DNA of 64,000 nucleotides. Source: Pirellulaceae bacterium (lineage in GTDB: Bacteria > Planctomycetota > Planctomycetia > Pirellulales > Pirellulaceae). This document shows positions 56,158 to 64,000 of the stretch, piece after piece. The stretch lies in NCBI GenBank assembly GCA_026004795.1, contig BPJV01000001.1, forward strand, positions 654,446-718,445, written 5' to 3'. Position 1 is the stretch's first letter. Each line of letters starts with the position of its first letter. The position numbers were made by a program, and so were the translations under genes. The notes below the pieces were generated by a model. It saw only the letters and a list, made by a program, of their open reading frames with translations, had not been told where the DNA came from and did no database searches.

Positions 56158-57336
56158 ATGGCAGATACTGCGGTTCCACAACGAAGCGGAATGTCCTGGT
56201 CGTGGCGCATTGGGCGAATTGCGGGCATCGATGTGTACATCCATGCCACGTTCCTGATCTTGTTGGCTTGGGTCGCTTATGCGCATTTCGTCCAACGCTA
56301 CAGGTGGGAAGATGCCGCATGGGGACTGCTGTTCATCGTCGCTCTGTTTGGCATCATCGTCCTGCACGAGTTGGGACACGCGCTGACGGCGCGGCATTTT
56401 GGCATCGGTACGCGGGATATCACGCTGCTGCCGATTGGTGGGTTGGCGCGATTGGAAAGGATGCCAGAGGATCCACGTCAGGAGTTGTGGGTGGCCCTGG
56501 CTGGGCCGGCGGTGAACGTCGTCCTGGCCGGAATGCTGTTCGTGTTGGTTATCGCCATGGGGACGTTGTCGACGATTTGGCAAGTTCCTGTCATCGGCGG
56601 CTCGATGGTGGTCAAACTGATGTGGGTCAATGTCGTGCTGGCCGTGTTCAACCTTCTGCCGGCGTTTCCCATGGATGGCGGGCGTGTCTTGAGGGCCCTG
56701 TTGGCCCTGAACATGAACTACGTGCGGGCGACCGAGATTGCTGCCAACGTGGGGCAGGCGATGGCGTTGGTGTTCGGACTGTTGGGATTGATGTCCAATC
56801 CTTTCTTGCTGTTTATCGCTTTGTTCGTGTGGGTCGGTGCGGCTCAGGAAGCGGGCATGGTGGCGATGAAAGCAGGGCTCAGTGGTGTGCCGGTACGGGA
56901 AGCGATGATGACCGACTTTCACGTACTTCATCCCCACGATCCGGTCCGCTCTGCGGTGGATATCATCTTGCAAGGTTTTCAGCACGATTTTCCGGTGGTG
57001 GAAGATGGTCGTGTGGTGGGAATTCTGACGCGCAGCAAGGTAACCGAGGCGTTGGCCCGACAAGGTCCAGAAGTGCCGGTGCGCGAAGTGATGCGCACCG
57101 ACTTCGTTAGTGTCGAGCCCAATGAATTGCTTGAAGACGTGCTGATGAAACTCAATGGCTCCGGCTCCGGTGGCATCACCCTCCCGGTTGTCCGGCAGGG
57201 TCGGCTAGTGGGCCTACTGAACCAAGAGAACGTGGCCGAGTTCATGGCATTCCGGCCTTACTTGAAGGAGCGACAGTTGTCGCGTGATCATGTGGTGACG
57301 GCTACTATTGCCACCGAGGACCAGTCGCCGTCGTGA
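56158..57336 (+). CDS. site-2 protease-like metalloprotease (M50) with CBS pair
   Basis: Intramembrane zinc protease, 392 aa. Active-site motif IVLHELGHALTARHF (about residue 65) lies in the second or third helix. The third ligand motif reads FNLLPAFPMDGGRVLRALL (about 165). After about six membrane helices, two CBS domains (about 245-310 and 315-375) could sense adenosine nucleotides. The protein matches the SpoIVFB/Rip3 subgroup. It starts 33 bp after the thioredoxin gene and may be co-transcribed with the sulfur operon; its substrate is unknown. Confidence 0.9.
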   Translation: MADTAVPQRSGMSWSWRIGRIAGIDVYIHATFLILLAWVAYAHFVQRYRWEDAAWGLLFIVALFGIIVLHELGHALTARHFGIGTRDITLLPIGGLARLERMPEDPRQELWVALAGPAVNVVLAGMLFVLVIAMGTLSTIWQVPVIGGSMVVKLMWVNVVLAVFNLLPAFPMDGGRVLRALLALNMNYVRATEIAANVGQAMALVFGLLGLMSNPFLLFIALFVWVGAAQEAGMVAMKAGLSGVPVREAMMTDFHVLHPHDPVRSAVDIILQGFQHDFPVVEDGRVVGILTRSKVTEALARQGPEVPVREVMRTDFVSVEPNELLEDVLMKLNGSGSGGITLPVVRQGRLVGLLNQENVAEFMAFRPYLKERQLSRDHVVTATIATEDQSPS

Positions 57337-57673
57337 AAATGTTGGCACCGTCGATGAGGTTCATCAGAGAGAAGAATAGCCGATGGTGACGGATTGGTTA
57401 GTCGTCGATAATCTATTCCTGTTGTGGATCGTGTGGCAAGTGTGGGGCTTGCCGTGGTGCGGAGTTCCCTGGTGACGAACTAATAGTTGTGCGGTGGACC
57501 CGCGCACACGAATCGAACAGCCGTCTACCGGTGAGATTTCGACCATCGAGCGGAACACGACCAGTGGCGATCCTCGGGGAGATGAGCTACAAGAAGAGCA
57601 AGAATAGGAGCCGGCGGATGATGGTGAGCATGACCGAAAGGGAGCAGTTCCTAGGTTGGGGACCGAAGCGTAA
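57337..57673. other. intergenic region of 337 bp, no gene recognised
   Basis: Contains only frames below 65 codons without family resemblance. No clear terminator or promoter was identified by eye; the glycosyltransferase promoter should lie in this stretch. Confidence 0.45.
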
Positions 57674-58762
57674 GTGAAAATAGCACTGGTGATCCATGCA
57701 TTGCATGGTGGTGGGGCAGAGCGGCTGATGAGCCAGTTGGCTGCGCGGTGGTGTCGCCATCACGAGGTTCATCTGCTCACGTGGGCGCTTCCAGAGACGG
57801 ATCGATATTCCGTCCCTTCCCAGGTGATACGACATGGTTTCGACCTGTTGCGCCACAGCCGGCATTGGTGGCAAGGCGTGTGGGCTAATTGGCAGCGGGT
57901 GCACGCTTTGCGCGGCAAGATGTTCGAATTGCAGCCCGATCTGGTGCTTAGCTTTACCGATCAAGTCAATATCGTGACCCTGCAAGCGGCCCGCGGTGGA
58001 CTTTGTCCGGTGTGGATTGCCGAACATAGTGATCCGCGCCACCAACGGCTCCGTGGTGGTTGGGAGTTGTGGCGCCGGCGCATGTATCCGCGTGCCGCTG
58101 GTTGTGTCGTGCTTACCGATTCGATCGCTCAGCATATGGCTCAATGGGTACCTACCGATCGGATTCGCGTGATCCCTGCGGCTGTTGCCGATGTGCCGGC
58201 CGGAGTTCGATGCGGTGTGGAGGAGCATCGGCAGCAGATCGTCTTTGTCGGGCGTCTCAGTGAGGAAAAAGGAGTTGATCGGTTGGTCGAAGCCTGGAAG
58301 AGAATTGCGAATCGATTGACCGATTGGAAACTAACGATCGTTGGTGATGGGCGTTTGCGCGGTGCGTTGGAGCGGCAAGCAGAGGGGGTGCCGCGTGTCG
58401 AGTTCCGTGGATGGTTGGATGATCCCACCACGGTCTATCGCCAAGGGGGCATCTTCGTGTTGCCCAGTCGCTATGAGGGCTTTCCGGTGGCGCTGTTGGA
58501 AGCGATGTCCTACGGTTTACCTTGTGTCGTGACCCGGTGTACCGACGCGGTAGATCTACTGGAGGGAGGCGGAACGGCGCTGGAAGTGATCGAGCCGGAT
58601 GCTGGTGCCCTGGCCGATCGGCTGCTAGTCTTGGTGCGGGATACGGAACGGCGGGCCATACTGGCCGACCGGGGAGCAGCCATAGCAGCGCGTTATCAGT
58701 GGCGTCATATCGGTCCCATGTGGGACCAGTTGCTCGACGCTCATGCTTCCTTGCAACGGTAG
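57674..58762 (+). CDS. glycosyltransferase family 4
   Basis: GT-B-fold glycosyltransferase (362 aa, GTG start). The N-terminal acceptor side has a typical ALVIHALHGGGAERLMSQLA. The C-terminal nucleotide-sugar side has VFVGRLSEEKGVDRLVEAWK, LTIVGDGRLRGALE, and the family's E-x7-E-like element in FVLPSRYEGFPVALLEAMSY. It most likely adds hexose to a surface glycan. Its 3' end overlaps the convergent phoB gene by 22 bp. Confidence 0.92.
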   Translation: MKIALVIHALHGGGAERLMSQLAARWCRHHEVHLLTWALPETDRYSVPSQVIRHGFDLLRHSRHWWQGVWANWQRVHALRGKMFELQPDLVLSFTDQVNIVTLQAARGGLCPVWIAEHSDPRHQRLRGGWELWRRRMYPRAAGCVVLTDSIAQHMAQWVPTDRIRVIPAAVADVPAGVRCGVEEHRQQIVFVGRLSEEKGVDRLVEAWKRIANRLTDWKLTIVGDGRLRGALERQAEGVPRVEFRGWLDDPTTVYRQGGIFVLPSRYEGFPVALLEAMSYGLPCVVTRCTDAVDLLEGGGTALEVIEPDAGALADRLLVLVRDTERRAILADRGAAIAARYQWRHIGPMWDQLLDAHASLQR

Positions 58763-59478
58763 CCGACGCCACGGACGGTTTCGATGATGTGCGCGTAATC
58801 CCCGAGTTTCTTTCGCAATGCGCGGATGTGGACGTCGATGGTCCGTTCCAGCACCATGGTATCTTCGCCAAGGGCGGCATCGATCAATTCGGCGCGGTCG
58901 AACGCCCTGCCCGGGTCGGCCATTAAAGCGGCGAGCAGTCGGAATTCGCTTCGCGTCAGCTCCAAGGAGCGGTCTCCCGCGTAGGCTTGAAAACGTCTCA
59001 GATCGACCCGTACACCAAGGCGCTCGAGCTGCTCGACACGTGGTTCTTCTTGCTCGACCGTCTTACGACGCAGTAGCGCCCGCATGCGTTCCAGGAGTAC
59101 CCGTACACTGTACGGCTTGACCACATAATCGTCGGCGCCGGCTTCGAAGCCGCCGATCTGGTCCACGTCCTGCCCTCGAGCGGTGAGCATGATGATGCCT
59201 GTATCCCGGGTTTCCGGCATTTTGCGCAGCATGCGACAAACGTCCAAGCCGTCGATCGTCGGCAACATGAGGTCCAGGATGATCAGGTCCGGTTTCTTCA
59301 ATCGTGCCAGCTCGATGCCTTCACGACCATCATAGGCGGTGAACACGTTGAAACCTTCGCGCTGCAAGTTGTAGCACAGCACATCGGCCAATGAACGATC
59401 GTCTTCCACGATCAATACGCGTTGTCTGGACGCCGGTCGCTTTTTCTGTTCAGGCTGCTGCAAAACTGTACTCATCAT
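58741..59478 (-). CDS. phoB: PhoB-type response regulator
   Basis: OmpR/PhoB-family transcription factor (245 aa). The receiver domain has the acidic pocket VLIVEDD, phosphorylated Asp in LIILDLMLP, and the Thr and Lys residues in MLTARG and VVKPYS. The winged-helix DNA-binding domain (about 140-243) ends with ERTIDVHIRALRKKLGDYA and TVRGVGYRCK. It lies 9 bp after phoU and downstream of phoR; the set forms the phosphate-starvation two-component system. Candidate targets include the alkaline phosphatase gene in this window. Confidence 0.93.
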   Translation of the reverse strand: MMSTVLQQPEQKKRPASRQRVLIVEDDRSLADVLCYNLQREGFNVFTAYDGREGIELARLKKPDLIILDLMLPTIDGLDVCRMLRKMPETRDTGIIMLTARGQDVDQIGGFEAGADDYVVKPYSVRVLLERMRALLRRKTVEQEEPRVEQLERLGVRVDLRRFQAYAGDRSLELTRSEFRLLAALMADPGRAFDRAELIDAALGEDTMVLERTIDVHIRALRKKLGDYAHIIETVRGVGYRCKEA

Positions 59479-59487
59479 CTGTGGTTG

Positions 59488-60171
59488 CTAGGGAAGTGAA
59501 GCCGGTTCGATACCGTCGCTGCGTCGATGACGTACGATCACTCCATCGACCATGTAGATCACATCTTCGGCTACATTGACCGCATGGTCGGCAATCTGCT
59601 CCAAACCGCGCGCGGCCGAAAAACATTCCAAGGCGGGAGGAATCCAGCCAGCATCTTGTTGCATCAGCTGCGCCAACGACTCGATCACCTTGACGTTGAG
59701 CTCATCTACGTCGTCATCCTTCTCGATCACCGATTGAGATAGGCGGACGTCATGGTTGACGAAGGCGTTCAGGCCGGCCCGCACTTGCTGCACGGCACGT
59801 TGAGCCAACTGATCGATAAGCTCGGGGATGGGGAACGAGGGATAATCGACCAGCCGGCTGGCCCGCTGGGCGATACCGCAGGCCAGGTCGGCGATTTGTT
59901 CCAGATCGTTGTTCACTTTCATCATCGTGGTCAAGCGACGCAGGTCGGTAGCCACCGGCTGGTGCAAGGCGAGCATCTTCAAGCATTCCTCCTCGATGCG
60001 CACCTCGGTTTGGTCGATTTCTTCGTCCGCCCGGATGACCTCCCGCGCTAGTTCGACGTCGCGGCGCGTCAAGGCGCCGATCGCACGTTCGATGATCTGT
60101 TCGACGCTGCCCGACAGGGTGAGCAAGCGACGATAGGCGTCTTCCAGGTCGTGGATGAAATGCCGAGTCAT
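59488..60171 (-). CDS. phoU: phosphate signalling protein PhoU
   Basis: Negative regulator of phosphate signalling (227 aa), all-helical with the two PhoU repeats. Each repeat carries the metal-binding E/D-rich motif: REVIRADEEIDQTEVRIEEE near residue 43, and SVIEKDDDVDELNVKVIE near 146. GIAQRASRLVD and ADHAVNVAEDVIYMVDG are standard PhoU segments. Encoded between phoR and phoB. Confidence 0.94.
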   Translation of the reverse strand: MTRHFIHDLEDAYRRLLTLSGSVEQIIERAIGALTRRDVELAREVIRADEEIDQTEVRIEEECLKMLALHQPVATDLRRLTTMMKVNNDLEQIADLACGIAQRASRLVDYPSFPIPELIDQLAQRAVQQVRAGLNAFVNHDVRLSQSVIEKDDDVDELNVKVIESLAQLMQQDAGWIPPALECFSAARGLEQIADHAVNVAEDVIYMVDGVIVRHRRSDGIEPASLP

Positions 60172-60257
60172 GAAGCCGAGTCCTTGTTGAGTAATAGATG
60201 ATTCAACACGATGGTCCGATCGCCGGCGATCGACAGCAAGTTAAGATTCTATAAAAA

Positions 60258-62036
60258 TCATTCGTCGCTGTCGGCTTGTCGTGGAAGGATGATCGAGAAG
60301 GTCGAGCCGCTGCCCAAGCGACTCGTCACCTCGATGCGTCCCCCCAGTTCTTGTACCAGGTGTTTGACGATGGCCAATCCCAGGCCGGTACCCGAGGTAT
60401 GGGTGGCGCGGTCGGATGGTGCGCGATAAAAGCGCTCAAAGATTCGGTCGAGATCTTCCGAGGCGATGCCCCGACCGGTATCCTGGACGATAAGGTGTAG
60501 TTGGCGGTCGCTGACAAGGACTTGTAAGGACACGCGTCCGCCGGAATCGGTGTAGCGGATGGCATTGGTCAATAGGTTGTTGGTGATCGTCTGCAATGCT
60601 TCGGCGCTGGAGCGAAGACGGCTGTTGACCTGCGCCAGGTTGTCGGTCCACTCCACCGACTTGGCGGCACACAGGGCTTGCGCCGCAGTAACGCAGGGAC
60701 GAAGCGTTTGAGCTACGTCGATCGGTTGTTTTTCCAACGAGCGTCCGGCTTCCACGCGTGCTAGTTGCAGCATGCCTTGAACGAGCGTGTCGAGCCGATC
60801 GGCCTGAGCGATGATCTGCGCAACGAAGCGTTGGCGGTCCACAGGACTGGCGTCCTCGTTCAATTGAAGGGTTTCCGCATAGGCGCGAATCGCAGCCAAT
60901 GGTGTTTTCAATTCGTGCGATGCGTTGGCGATGAAATCGCGACGAACCAGCTCCAAACGCCGCTCTTTGGTGACATCGCGGAGGGTGATCAAGCATCCCC
61001 ACCGTCCATGGGCGAGTGGCAGCGGCGCGACGGTTACTTGGATCAGACGCGGAGGGGTCCCCAGGCTGAGTTCCGCCTCGCGAAATTGCCGCGTGGTGAT
61101 CGTTTGTTCGGTCAGTTTGGAAAGTTGCGGAGAACGCACCGATTCTACCAGGGAGCGATGCTCGAGGCGCGATGAAGATTCTCCCACAAGCTCGGCTGCG
61201 GCCGCGTTGATGAGCATCACCTCCAGGTGGTCGTCGACGGCGATCACACCTTCGCGCAAGTTTTGGAGCACTAATCGACTGCGGCTGCGTTCGAGCAGCA
61301 AGTGATTCAAATGCTCCGTCATCAGCTCTCCCACATGCTCCAGTACCGCGCGCATGTCCCCTAGATGGGAGTCGGTCGGAAATTCAATGGAGTGATAGGG
61401 GTGAGGTTCGGCTTGGGAAGCTAGGGAGGTCAGCCTATTGAGCTGTTGGATCCATTGGTTAAGGGAGGCCAAGCGTTTTCGGCGTCGCCGTAAGGCGGCC
61501 GTACGCCACACGATAGTAAGCGAAAGCAACAGGAGGTTGATGCCCAGCCATTGTTGCCACCATTTCCAAAGCGCCTCACCGGGAGAAGAGCGTAACACGA
61601 CTTCCACGGTATGGTCTTGGAGTTGAGGGTGAGGAAGTGGCACAAAAAGGCGATAGAGATAGCTTCCCGCCGCTGCTGGCTGCCGCTCTATGCGCCATGG
61701 CGAAGAAGCGGAGGCCGCCGACGGTGTGTCCCGCGCTGCAGGTGCTACCGGTCGGGTAGAACGATTCGCTGCCGACGATATCGCCAGCCGCGCCGTCAGT
61801 GAGGATGGGAGTGTGGCGGATGCGGAAGCAATGATCGTGGTCAAGTTCTCAATGCTGGGGGGAACCTCGACGACCGCTAGCGACGAAACCAAGGTCGATT
61901 CGAGTTGCCTTGCTCCCCACAACAGGGTCAGTCGCTGCTGCTGATCCCAATGTCGGAAGACCACAGTGCTACCGAAAACTCCCCCTCCGATGGCAATCGT
62001 CAGCCAGATCGACAGGAGGGCGAAGGTGCGTGCCAT
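60258..62036 (-). CDS. phoR: PhoR-type sensor histidine kinase
   Basis: Membrane sensor kinase (592 aa). One membrane helix near the start, a periplasmic region (about 30-160), and a second helix (about 175-195). A cytoplasmic PAS-like domain follows (about 255-360; VIAVDDHLEVMLINAAA). Then come the H box FIANASHELKTPLAAIRAYA, N box NLLTNAIRYTDSGG, and ATP lid GRGIASEDLDRIFERFYR and TGLGLAIVKHLV. The ATG at 62036 was chosen; the open frame continues to 62114, but that part overlaps tRNA-Phe. phoU follows after 86 bp. Confidence 0.92.
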   Translation of the reverse strand: MARTFALLSIWLTIAIGGGVFGSTVVFRHWDQQQRLTLLWGARQLESTLVSSLAVVEVPPSIENLTTIIASASATLPSSLTARLAISSAANRSTRPVAPAARDTPSAASASSPWRIERQPAAAGSYLYRLFVPLPHPQLQDHTVEVVLRSSPGEALWKWWQQWLGINLLLLSLTIVWRTAALRRRRKRLASLNQWIQQLNRLTSLASQAEPHPYHSIEFPTDSHLGDMRAVLEHVGELMTEHLNHLLLERSRSRLVLQNLREGVIAVDDHLEVMLINAAAAELVGESSSRLEHRSLVESVRSPQLSKLTEQTITTRQFREAELSLGTPPRLIQVTVAPLPLAHGRWGCLITLRDVTKERRLELVRRDFIANASHELKTPLAAIRAYAETLQLNEDASPVDRQRFVAQIIAQADRLDTLVQGMLQLARVEAGRSLEKQPIDVAQTLRPCVTAAQALCAAKSVEWTDNLAQVNSRLRSSAEALQTITNNLLTNAIRYTDSGGRVSLQVLVSDRQLHLIVQDTGRGIASEDLDRIFERFYRAPSDRATHTSGTGLGLAIVKHLVQELGGRIEVTSRLGSGSTFSIILPRQADSDE

Positions 62037-62082
62037 GCAAAGAAAAGAAGGAGGTAAACGCTCCTGATTAGAAAAAACGCAG

Positions 62083-62155
<73 letters not shown>

Positions 62156-62525
62156 AGCAGAGAATCGGCGGGAGCAGGGCTGAGGCACTGGCCAGTGGGT
62201 ACGCGGACGCCGTCAACGTGACAGGTGGACGAAGGAACCGGCCAAATCAGCTGCTCACCGATGGACGAAAATCGTAGGCGGCCGGAGCGTGGGTGTCAAC
62301 CGTCCCTGGGCATTCGGTACGGTCTAGGGACACCATCGTCCGGCCAAAGCGCCGGTTGTAGGGTTCTTGCGGAGAAAGTTGGGGAAGAATGTGCGGCAAC
62401 CGGGCACCGGAATTCGGTAGGATGATTAGAATGATGAACGATTCCATTCTCATCTCGCCGGACTGGCCATCTTGGGCCGTCATTCCAAATCGCTATGGCA
62501 CACGTAACGGAAGGAGAATTCGCCA
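62156..62525. other. intergenic region of 370 bp, no gene recognised
   Basis: Separates the divergent tRNA-Phe and the right-edge gene. Only short frames occur. The last bases hold the ribosome site AAGGAG for the next gene; the tRNA promoter should also lie here, but no clear box is visible. Confidence 0.5.
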
Positions 62526-64000
62526 GTGCTTGGCCGCATCTTTGCCACGGTTGTCGGCTGGTTGGTCGTCGTAGTCGGGCACCATGCCGCTGCGCAGTAC
62601 CATCCGGAGCACCCCCGAGTGCAGCAGATGGTCGACCAAGGCATCAAGTATTTGCGCGATCCGGCCAATCAGAATGCCAATGTCTATCCCATCGGGGAGC
62701 CCATTTTGGTGGGGTATACCGTGTACAAGGTTACTGGAGAGGCCGAGGATCCGCTCGTAGTGCGCGGTCTGCGCGTCGCTCAAGATCTCGCCAATTCACT
62801 TCCTAATTGGCGCGAACAGGGCGAGAGCAAGGTCGTGTACGAAGCATCGATCGCGGCCGTGATGTTGGCCACGGTGGATGCGAAAAAGTACGAGCCCGAA
62901 TTGGGGCTGATTCTCGATTTCTTACAGCGTATCCAGAAGCCGCATGGCGGTTTTGGGTACCTTGCCAAACCAACCGGTGATACTTCGCAAACGCAATACG
63001 TCATGTTGGCGATGTGGACCTTGGATCAAGTCGGCGTGCCGGTGCCATTTGATTCGGTGGAGGCGACCATCCGATATCTGCGGGCCACCATGGATCCCAG
63101 CGGCGGGTGGGGATACCAAGGAAAGATTGGCGTTGGCCGGTTGGTGCAACAGGACACGGTCACCAAGTCGTTGGCTACAGCCGGGGCCGGCGCTTTATTA
63201 ATTGGTGCTGATATCTTGGGCTTGTTTGGCAAACGACGACGCATGGGAGAAGAGGACGAAGGGATTCCTGAGGCCTTCGTTCGTGTCGACTTATTGGACA
63301 AGCAACAGCGGAAGCGAATCGAGCTTACTCGGGCCGATATCGAAGGGCCCTTGTCGCTGGCATTGCGCTACCAACAGCAGCATGCGAGATTTGCCGGGGG
63401 CTACTGGTACTATTACTGGCGTTATTCGCAAGAGCGCTTTGAAAGTTTCCTGGAAATCGTCAATGGCAAGCAGGAGAAGAGCCCCGCCTGGTACAACGAG
63501 GGGGTGGAGGACCTTGCCAAGCGACAGAACGACGAAGGCGGTTGGAGCGCCGAAACGATGAGCCCGGCCAACATCAACACCGCCTTCGCCATCCTGTTTC
63601 TCATCCGTTCGACGCAAAAGGCGATCGGCAAAATCGATGAAGGGTTGGCTTTCGGAGGATATGGACTGCCGACCGACATCTCGAACGTTCGTTTGATGGG
63701 CAATCGCATTGTAAGTGAAGCGGAAACGTCGGTGCAAAACCTGTTGGAGATGCTGGAGAAGGATGAAGCGAGCAACATCCAGGTCTCGCTGGTCCCTGAC
63801 CATCTGAAGCTCAGCGATGATCCTCAAGAGCGTCAGGCACAGGTCGCCAGGTTGTCGCGATTGTTGGTGAGCGGGAATTATGCCGCACGACGCGTGGCGG
63901 CCAAATTGCTGGGACGCTCCGATGACATCGCAGTCGCCCCCGATCTGATCTTCGCGTTAACCGATCCCGACCCGATGGTTCCCAAAATCGCCGAAGAGAG
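62526..64000 (+). CDS. secreted prenyltransferase/squalene-cyclase-like repeat protein with HEAT end, partial
   Basis: Starts at GTG 62526 (AAGGAG nine bases upstream) and is open to the end of the window, at least 491 codons. A signal peptide (VVGWLVVVVGHHAAAQ) is followed by alpha-toroid repeats of the prenyltransferase/terpene-cyclase superfamily. Their QW-like motifs are KPHGGFGY, DPSGGWGY and NDEGGWSAE. Near the visible end come HEAT-like repeats (RRVAAKLLGRSDD and LIFALTDPDP). Proteins with this arrangement are common and mostly uncharacterised in planctomycetes; catalysis is unproven. The 3' end lies outside the window. Confidence 0.82.
   Translation, partial: MLGRIFATVVGWLVVVVGHHAAAQYHPEHPRVQQMVDQGIKYLRDPANQNANVYPIGEPILVGYTVYKVTGEAEDPLVVRGLRVAQDLANSLPNWREQGESKVVYEASIAAVMLATVDAKKYEPELGLILDFLQRIQKPHGGFGYLAKPTGDTSQTQYVMLAMWTLDQVGVPVPFDSVEATIRYLRATMDPSGGWGYQGKIGVGRLVQQDTVTKSLATAGAGALLIGADILGLFGKRRRMGEEDEGIPEAFVRVDLLDKQQRKRIELTRADIEGPLSLALRYQQQHARFAGGYWYYYWRYSQERFESFLEIVNGKQEKSPAWYNEGVEDLAKRQNDEGGWSAETMSPANINTAFAILFLIRSTQKAIGKIDEGLAFGGYGLPTDISNVRLMGNRIVSEAETSVQNLLEMLEKDEASNIQVSLVPDHLKLSDDPQERQAQVARLSRLLVSGNYAARRVAAKLLGRSDDIAVAPDLIFALTDPDPMVPKIAEE

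Overview
The window reads as a chromosomal segment of a planctomycete, most likely of the Pirellulales type. The reasons are a PVC-type haem/propeller dehydrogenase protein, planctomycete-style membrane proteins of unknown function, a secretin-N-domain protein, a prenyltransferase-like alpha-toroid protein at the right edge, and a flagellar cluster whose proteins are recognisable but divergent. Most genes were assigned by reading motifs and gene order; no database search was possible.

Layout. 0-8.8 kb: an ABC exporter (FtsX-like permease running off the left edge, plus ATPase), an alpha/beta hydrolase, two small membrane proteins, the potassium uptake pair trkA-trkH, and an enlarged RNase HII-like protein. 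8.9-33.4 kb: a multi-repeat secretin-N protein without a pore domain, followed by a flagellar locus: flgC, fliE, fliF, (inverted sulfotransferase), flhA, flhF, a protein in the flhG position without a P-loop, a FliA/WhiG-type sigma factor, fliG, fliH, fliI, fliJ, a MotE-like protein, fliK, flgD, flgE. flgB, fliM/N, flhB, fliPQR, mot and flagellin genes are not in the window. 33.6-40.8 kb: a haem-containing PVC propeller protein, an alkaline phosphatase with a clear terminator, and a PAS/sigma-54 activator.

40.8-50.3 kb is an accessory island: a type I restriction-modification locus (hsdM, hsdS, hsdR, all on the minus strand) carrying three kinds of small palindromic element, each with a nuclease or transposase gene of its own. 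(i) 21-bp palindromes inserted in frame in hsdM and hsdR encode a seven-residue LPAGQAG-like peptide. In hsdR the same palindrome arms also bracket a 282-bp in-frame GIY-YIG nuclease domain. (ii) Four hairpin repeats of about 77 bp occur; two of them flank a GxxExxY (PD-(D/E)XK-like) gene, and the other two stand alone between hsdM/hsdS and hsdS/hsdR, with duplicated gene ends beside them. (iii) Ten intact 23-bp REP-like palindromes lie in clusters on both sides of the locus, around a REP-associated transposase (RAYT) gene. This 'palindrome plus own enzyme, alone or loaded' pattern is the most interesting content of the window.

50.5-57.3 kb: a sulfide oxidation operon (persulfide-dioxygenase-like metallohydrolase with rhodanese domains, rhodanese, TauE/SafE exporter, sulfide:quinone oxidoreductase, DsrE-like protein, thioredoxin, site-2 protease). 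57.7-62.2 kb: a glycosyltransferase, then phoR-phoU-phoB on the minus strand downstream of tRNA-Phe. The last gene, a secreted alpha-toroid/HEAT protein, runs off the right edge.
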